A program made the position numbers and the translations under genes. Source: Verrucomicrobiota bacterium (GTDB taxonomy: Bacteria > Verrucomicrobiota > Verrucomicrobiia > Limisphaerales > UBA1100). From it: DNA of 7,484 nt. Shown piece after piece: positions 7,053 to 7,484 of the stretch. Where the stretch lies: contig JAPKDK010000140.1 of assembly GCA_028872645.1 (NCBI GenBank), positions 1 to 7,484 on the forward strand, written 5' to 3'. The notes beneath the pieces were generated by a model. It was not told the DNA's origin. It ran no database searches and worked only from the letters and a program-made list of their open reading frames with translations. The stretch's first letter is position 1. Every line of letters begins with the position of its first letter.

Positions 7053-7484
7053 TTAGTTCTGAATAAAGATATAGCTGTTCGGCGACGCAATTGCTGTTCC
7101 AAAAGGTGTCCTTATTACCACCCGCCTTCTTGCATCCAGATTTGTTCCTGTTTGGCTGTCCCATAAAGCATTACCGTTTATTCCAAAATTCACAGGTCGG
7201 ATTTGTATTTCGTACCCATCCTTATCACCTACAATTGTCGGATCATCCCATTTATGTAACGTGACCCCTGCCGCCAGCACACTTACCTCAACAGCGTTTC
7301 TCAAACTTACAGCTCTAGGTGGAAGCCCGTTATTATCAGTTGATTGGATCAGGTTTCCACTCCCATCTACAAATTCAATAGAAAGTGCTAAATTTAACCC
7401 AGATCCTCTTATCGTTAAAATATCATCATTACCTCCCCGTTGCCATGTCCTGTTTGCATCTTCCGCGCTAAAGCCCGTTGGAAT
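7053..7484 (-). CDS. C-terminal part of a secreted/surface-type protein, IPT/TIG-like (N-terminus beyond window)
   Basis: The frame is open from the right edge, giving 143 visible residues before TAA. My translation begins IPTGFSAEDANRTWQ and ends SYIFIQN. The visible part is beta-rich and Cys-free. DILTIRGSGLNLALSIEFVDG (21-41) resembles the opening strands of an IPT/TIG immunoglobulin-like domain ('i.GtgL..a..v.f.dg'), and RRVVIRTPFGTAIAS (120-134) resembles its closing strands ('v.v.Tp.Gta.S'). No catalytic motif is visible. It ends 3 nt before rsmH and in the same frame, so it is probably in the same operon, in the place where mraZ often lies. An extracytoplasmic location is inferred from the domain type because the N-terminus is out of view. 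The TTG at 7304 is not the real start, since the frame continues upstream without a stop. Confidence 0.78.
   Translation of the reverse strand: MPTGFSAEDANRTWQRGGNDDILTIRGSGLNLALSIEFVDGSGNLIQSTDNNGLPPRAVSLRNAVEVSVLAAGVTLHKWDDPTIVGDKDGYEIQIRPVNFGINGNALWDSQTGTNLDARRRVVIRTPFGTAIASPNSYIFIQN

Noticed and set aside
7053..7304. 83-residue gene starting at TTG 7304
   Set aside because: The frame stays open to the window edge and the IPT/TIG-like strands begin upstream of this TTG, so the gene is longer and merely incomplete here.
6102..7484. One fused gene (surface domain plus RsmH) broken by a point stop
   Set aside because: RsmH is full length from its GTG and the upstream protein ends in a natural closing strand. 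The shared frame has a one-in-three chance of occurring.
1..7484. Promoters, terminators, tRNA/rRNA, CRISPR or insertion sequences
   Set aside because: The gaps are at most 26 nt, leaving no room for intergenic promoters or hairpin terminators. I found no array of spaced repeats, terminal inverted repeats, transposase motifs or RNA gene signatures. Promoters inside coding sequence cannot be excluded by eye.

Overview
The window carries one uninterrupted minus-strand gene train that reads from the right edge to the left edge: an incomplete secreted or surface-type protein (7053-7484), rsmH (6102-7049), an unnamed 822-residue secreted beta-propeller protein (3637-6105), ftsL (3270-3620), ftsI (1378-3243) and murE (1-1374, cut by the left edge). 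All junctions are tight: 3 nt, a 4-nt ATGA overlap, 16 nt, 26 nt and 3 nt. This is a division and cell-wall (dcw) cluster with the usual order rsmH-ftsL-ftsI-murE, except that a large extracytoplasmic protein sits between rsmH and ftsL.

The organism looks like a diderm bacterium with meso-diaminopimelate peptidoglycan, because MurE has the DNPR motif. I favour the PVC group, most likely Verrucomicrobiota. The reason is the style of the 822-residue protein: tandem 'PxxAxxxnGxfxVxWe' propeller repeats, a long disordered linker, and a C-terminal 'GsrYvvQmSnDrsnW...RFiRV' domain of a type I recall as common in secreted verrucomicrobial proteins. The phylum is an inference; no rRNA or other decisive marker is present.

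The four recognised genes work together. RsmH methylates 16S rRNA. FtsL is a small bitopic divisome protein. FtsI is the septal transpeptidase. MurE adds the third amino acid of the stem peptide. All catalytic motifs I looked for are present, apart from one odd substitution in RsmH (HSGEDR where HSLEDR is usual). The 822-residue protein has a signal peptide, seven Trp-centred repeats consistent with a seven-bladed propeller, an Arg-rich linker of about 260 residues with almost no acidic residues, and a small C-terminal beta domain. Its start overlaps the rsmH stop and has a good ribosome-binding site, so it should be co-expressed with the division genes. It is the most interesting object here. 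The gene upstream of rsmH, where mraZ often lies, is also extracytoplasmic in character (IPT/TIG-like C-terminus).

Base composition changes along the window: murE and ftsI are GC-rich (about 62% in one 60-base line I counted), while the 822-residue gene and the rightmost gene are much lower (43% and 37% in sample lines). I saw no RNA genes, CRISPR arrays, insertion sequences, terminators or convincing promoters, and no gap between genes longer than 26 nt.
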